Origin: Acanthamoeba lenticulata
Taxonomy: Eukaryota > Discosea > Longamoebia > Acanthamoebidae
Assembly (NCBI GenBank): GCA_002179805.1
Contig: NAVB01000870.1
Location: 1 to 40,159 of the forward strand
Direction of reading: 5' to 3'
DNA: 40,159 nucleotides
Position 1 is the first letter of the stretch. Each line of letters starts with the position of its first letter. This document shows positions 38,066 to 40,159 of the stretch, in pieces. Under the pieces are notes generated by a model. That model saw only the letters and a program-made list of their open reading frames with translations. It was not told where the DNA came from and made no database searches. Both the position numbers and the translations under genes were made by a program.

Positions 38066-40159
38066 ATGAGTCTGCGAACGCAGGACTGTGTGGTCTTTCA
38101 AGATGTCTCTCTTCTGCCCTCTGACGATCTGGACTCGTTGCCAAAGAAGCGGCCCAAACCCAAATGTGTTGGCACCCTTGTCATCACCAAGCATGAGCTC
38201 ATTTTTGCTGACGAAAGAGTACGCAGCCCCCCCCCTCCCTTTCCTCCTTTCTCTTCTCTCGCTCACGACGATTCCTTGGGGGCTCAGGAAACACAACTTA
38301 GCCAGAAGAAACACCGCCTGCCGCATGAAGCAGATTCGTCGAAGCTGCCTCTCCACATGATAGCCCGACTGGATCGCAACAAACAACTCCCTACGATTCT
38401 TGACATTCGTTGCAAGGATCTACGATTCATGCGAATTCGCTTCAAGGACGCCAACTCAAGCATCAGTGTGTGTAACGTCGTCCACACTCTCTGTGCGGAC
38501 CGGCGTGACTTCTTCGCCTTCCACAACAAGGAAGAATTCGAAAACACGCCCAACGGCTGGGACCTCTTCAACTGGGAGAAAGAGTTCTTCGAGAGACAAG
38601 GCCTTCTTCGCTCCGAATGGAAGCTGACGCAAGGCGTCAACGAACATTGGCAACTGTGCAGGACCTACCCCAGCCAGTTTGTTGTCCCAGCTTCGATCAA
38701 ACCCTGCAGTACGCATCTCGCTCCCTCTTTTCCTTCTCAGCTTGCTTGAAGTTGTTTGCTTCAGCTTTAGCGTGCTAATTTCTGGATTGATGAGCAGTAC
38801 TACAAGCGGCTGCCAAGTTCAGAAGTCACAATCGCATCCCCGCCTTGTGTTGGTACCACAAGCGCCATAAGGCAACTCTTTCACGGTGCAGTCAACCGAT
38901 GGTAAGCTCACCCCCTATGTGTTTGAGCTTGCGCAGCCTCTTTACTTTCTCGAACCCCATGGAAGTCTCATTCGGTTTTGATCGCGTCCTTCGCGTTGTA
39001 GGTCGGCCTCATGCAACAACGAAGCACCGCTGATGAACAGATGGTCAAAGCTATCGCGGATCTCAACCCGAACGGCAGGGTGATGTACATAATTGATTGC
39101 AGACCCTGGGTAAATGCCTACGCTAATGCTGCGCGAGGAGCGGGCACTGAAAAGTACAGTATTCCTTTGCAAGCAAGCACGAGGCTACAGTTATATCTAA
39201 CGTCCTCCTTAATCAAACAATCACAGGATGAACTACTACCCTAATTGTCGGCTTTCTTTCATGAACATCGACAACATTCACACCATGCGCGAGAGTTTCA
39301 AGCAATTAGTCGAGCTCTGCCACCGCCAGAAAGACTACAGCTGGTTCGCTTCAGAGGAGGTTACCCGCTACCTTATCGAAACTCAAAGCTGGCTCGCACA
39401 CACGAGGTGCCCACTATTCCTCGCAACGCTACTTTGTTGTATGGAGCACTCACTTTTCTTTCCTTCATCGTAGCCTGGTTCTGCAAGCCGCTGTGAAAAT
39501 TGCTCGGATCATCGATAAGAAGAAGTCGTCGGTGCTCGTTCACTGTTCCGACGGCTGGGATCGCACTACTCAACTCGTAGCTCTCGCTCAAGTCATTCTC
39601 GATCCCTACTACCGCACCATCGAGGGGTTTGAGGTTCTCATCGAGAAAGAATGGCTCGCCTTCGGTACCGAGAATCTTATTTACGCATGTCGCACATTTA
39701 GTTGGCGCCACAACCTCTTACCTTGATTGGGAATCACCAGGACACAAGTTCGACTGCAGGTCAGGCCACATCCATCAGGCGTTCTTCGAGACGGGCGAGT
39801 GTTCTCCGATCTTCCTGCAGTTCATGGATTGTGTCTACCAGCTCATCCAGCAGAAGCCAACCGAGTTTGAGTTCAACGAACAATTCTTGATCACGATCAT
39901 GGACCACGTCTATTCGTGCAAGTACGGCACTTTCCTCTACAACAACGAGCGACAGCGGGTGAATCGTGACCTCAGGAACAAAACCAAGTCGCTCTGGTGC
40001 GTACTGATTGCGCCGCTTCATTCATTTCTTCAGAGTTGGAATAGGATTCTAAGTTTCTCGTATCTTGCGTTAACACAGGACGTACCTCAACTACGAATTG
40101 AATCGACAGTACTTCCTCAATCCCGACTTCAAGCTAGGCGAGGGAGCCCTCGAGGGTCT
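38066..40159 (+). CDS. Myotubularin phosphoinositide 3-phosphatase (MTMR6/7/8-like), 3' end cut by window
   Basis: Dephosphorylates PI3P and PI(3,5)P2 on endosomal membranes. From ATG 38066 a PH-GRAM domain ([34 protein letters not shown]) continues through [13 protein letters not shown] and [14 protein letters not shown]. The catalytic domain follows: [78 protein letters not shown]. The active site [15 protein letters not shown] (39529 onward) has the CX5R Cys, Arg and both Asp residues, so the enzyme should be active. [31 protein letters not shown] and LNPDF complete the family pattern. The order of blocks is closest to animal MTMR6/7/8. The reading frame is open at 40159, so any coiled-coil or FYVE tail is outside. 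An extra 5' exon near 37888 is possible. Confidence 0.92.

Overview
The window reads as nuclear DNA of an Acanthamoeba-like amoebozoan. The reasons are GC-rich coding sequence, tightly packed genes on both strands, many short GT-AG introns (mostly 60-100 nt, donors usually GTACG or GTGCG), a eukaryotic gene set (RasGEF, BRWD/PHIP, WAPL, REV1, PARL, WDR46, myotubularin) and, most tellingly, two large secreted proteins built of choice-of-anchor A (CAA) domains with Ser/Pro spacers, the architecture of the Jonah cyst-wall lectins of Acanthamoeba. I see no tRNA, rRNA, CRISPR array, transposon or viral gene.

Layout. 1-2208 (-): a RasGEF whose 3' end runs off the window. 2702-2989 (+): a possible small membrane protein. 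3152-10052 (+): a BRWD/PHIP-type WD40-bromodomain protein. 10188-13623 (-): an Hsp110-type chaperone that lacks the beta substrate-binding domain and is fused to an immunophilin-type TPR. 13722-21415 (-): a cell-wall block with a frame-broken PC-esterase pseudogene, a relic lectin end, and two tandem CAA lectin genes (two and three CAA domains) sharing near-identical tracts and related 5' flanks. 22096-24881 (-): a PARL-type mitochondrial rhomboid protease joined to MORN repeats. 25061-25345 (+): a small disordered protein. 25624-27927 (+): WAPL, behind E2F-like sites. 28049-29733 (+): ALKBH1, convergent with REV1 (29781-34082, -) across 47 bp. 34206-36626 (-): WDR46/UTP7. 36737-37258 (+): a small protein with a likely mitochondrial presequence. 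38066 to the end (+): a myotubularin of the MTMR6/7/8 type, cut by the window edge.

Most genes are unrelated housekeeping functions sharing short or bidirectional intergenic regions. The exception is the lectin/PC-esterase block, which looks like a cyst-wall neighbourhood shaped by tandem duplication, gene conversion and decay. The best candidates for something new are two domain fusions, Hsp110-TPR and PARL-MORN. Both are supported by in-frame splice junctions that I joined by hand; for the Hsp110-TPR gene and for both lectins every exon sum is a multiple of three.
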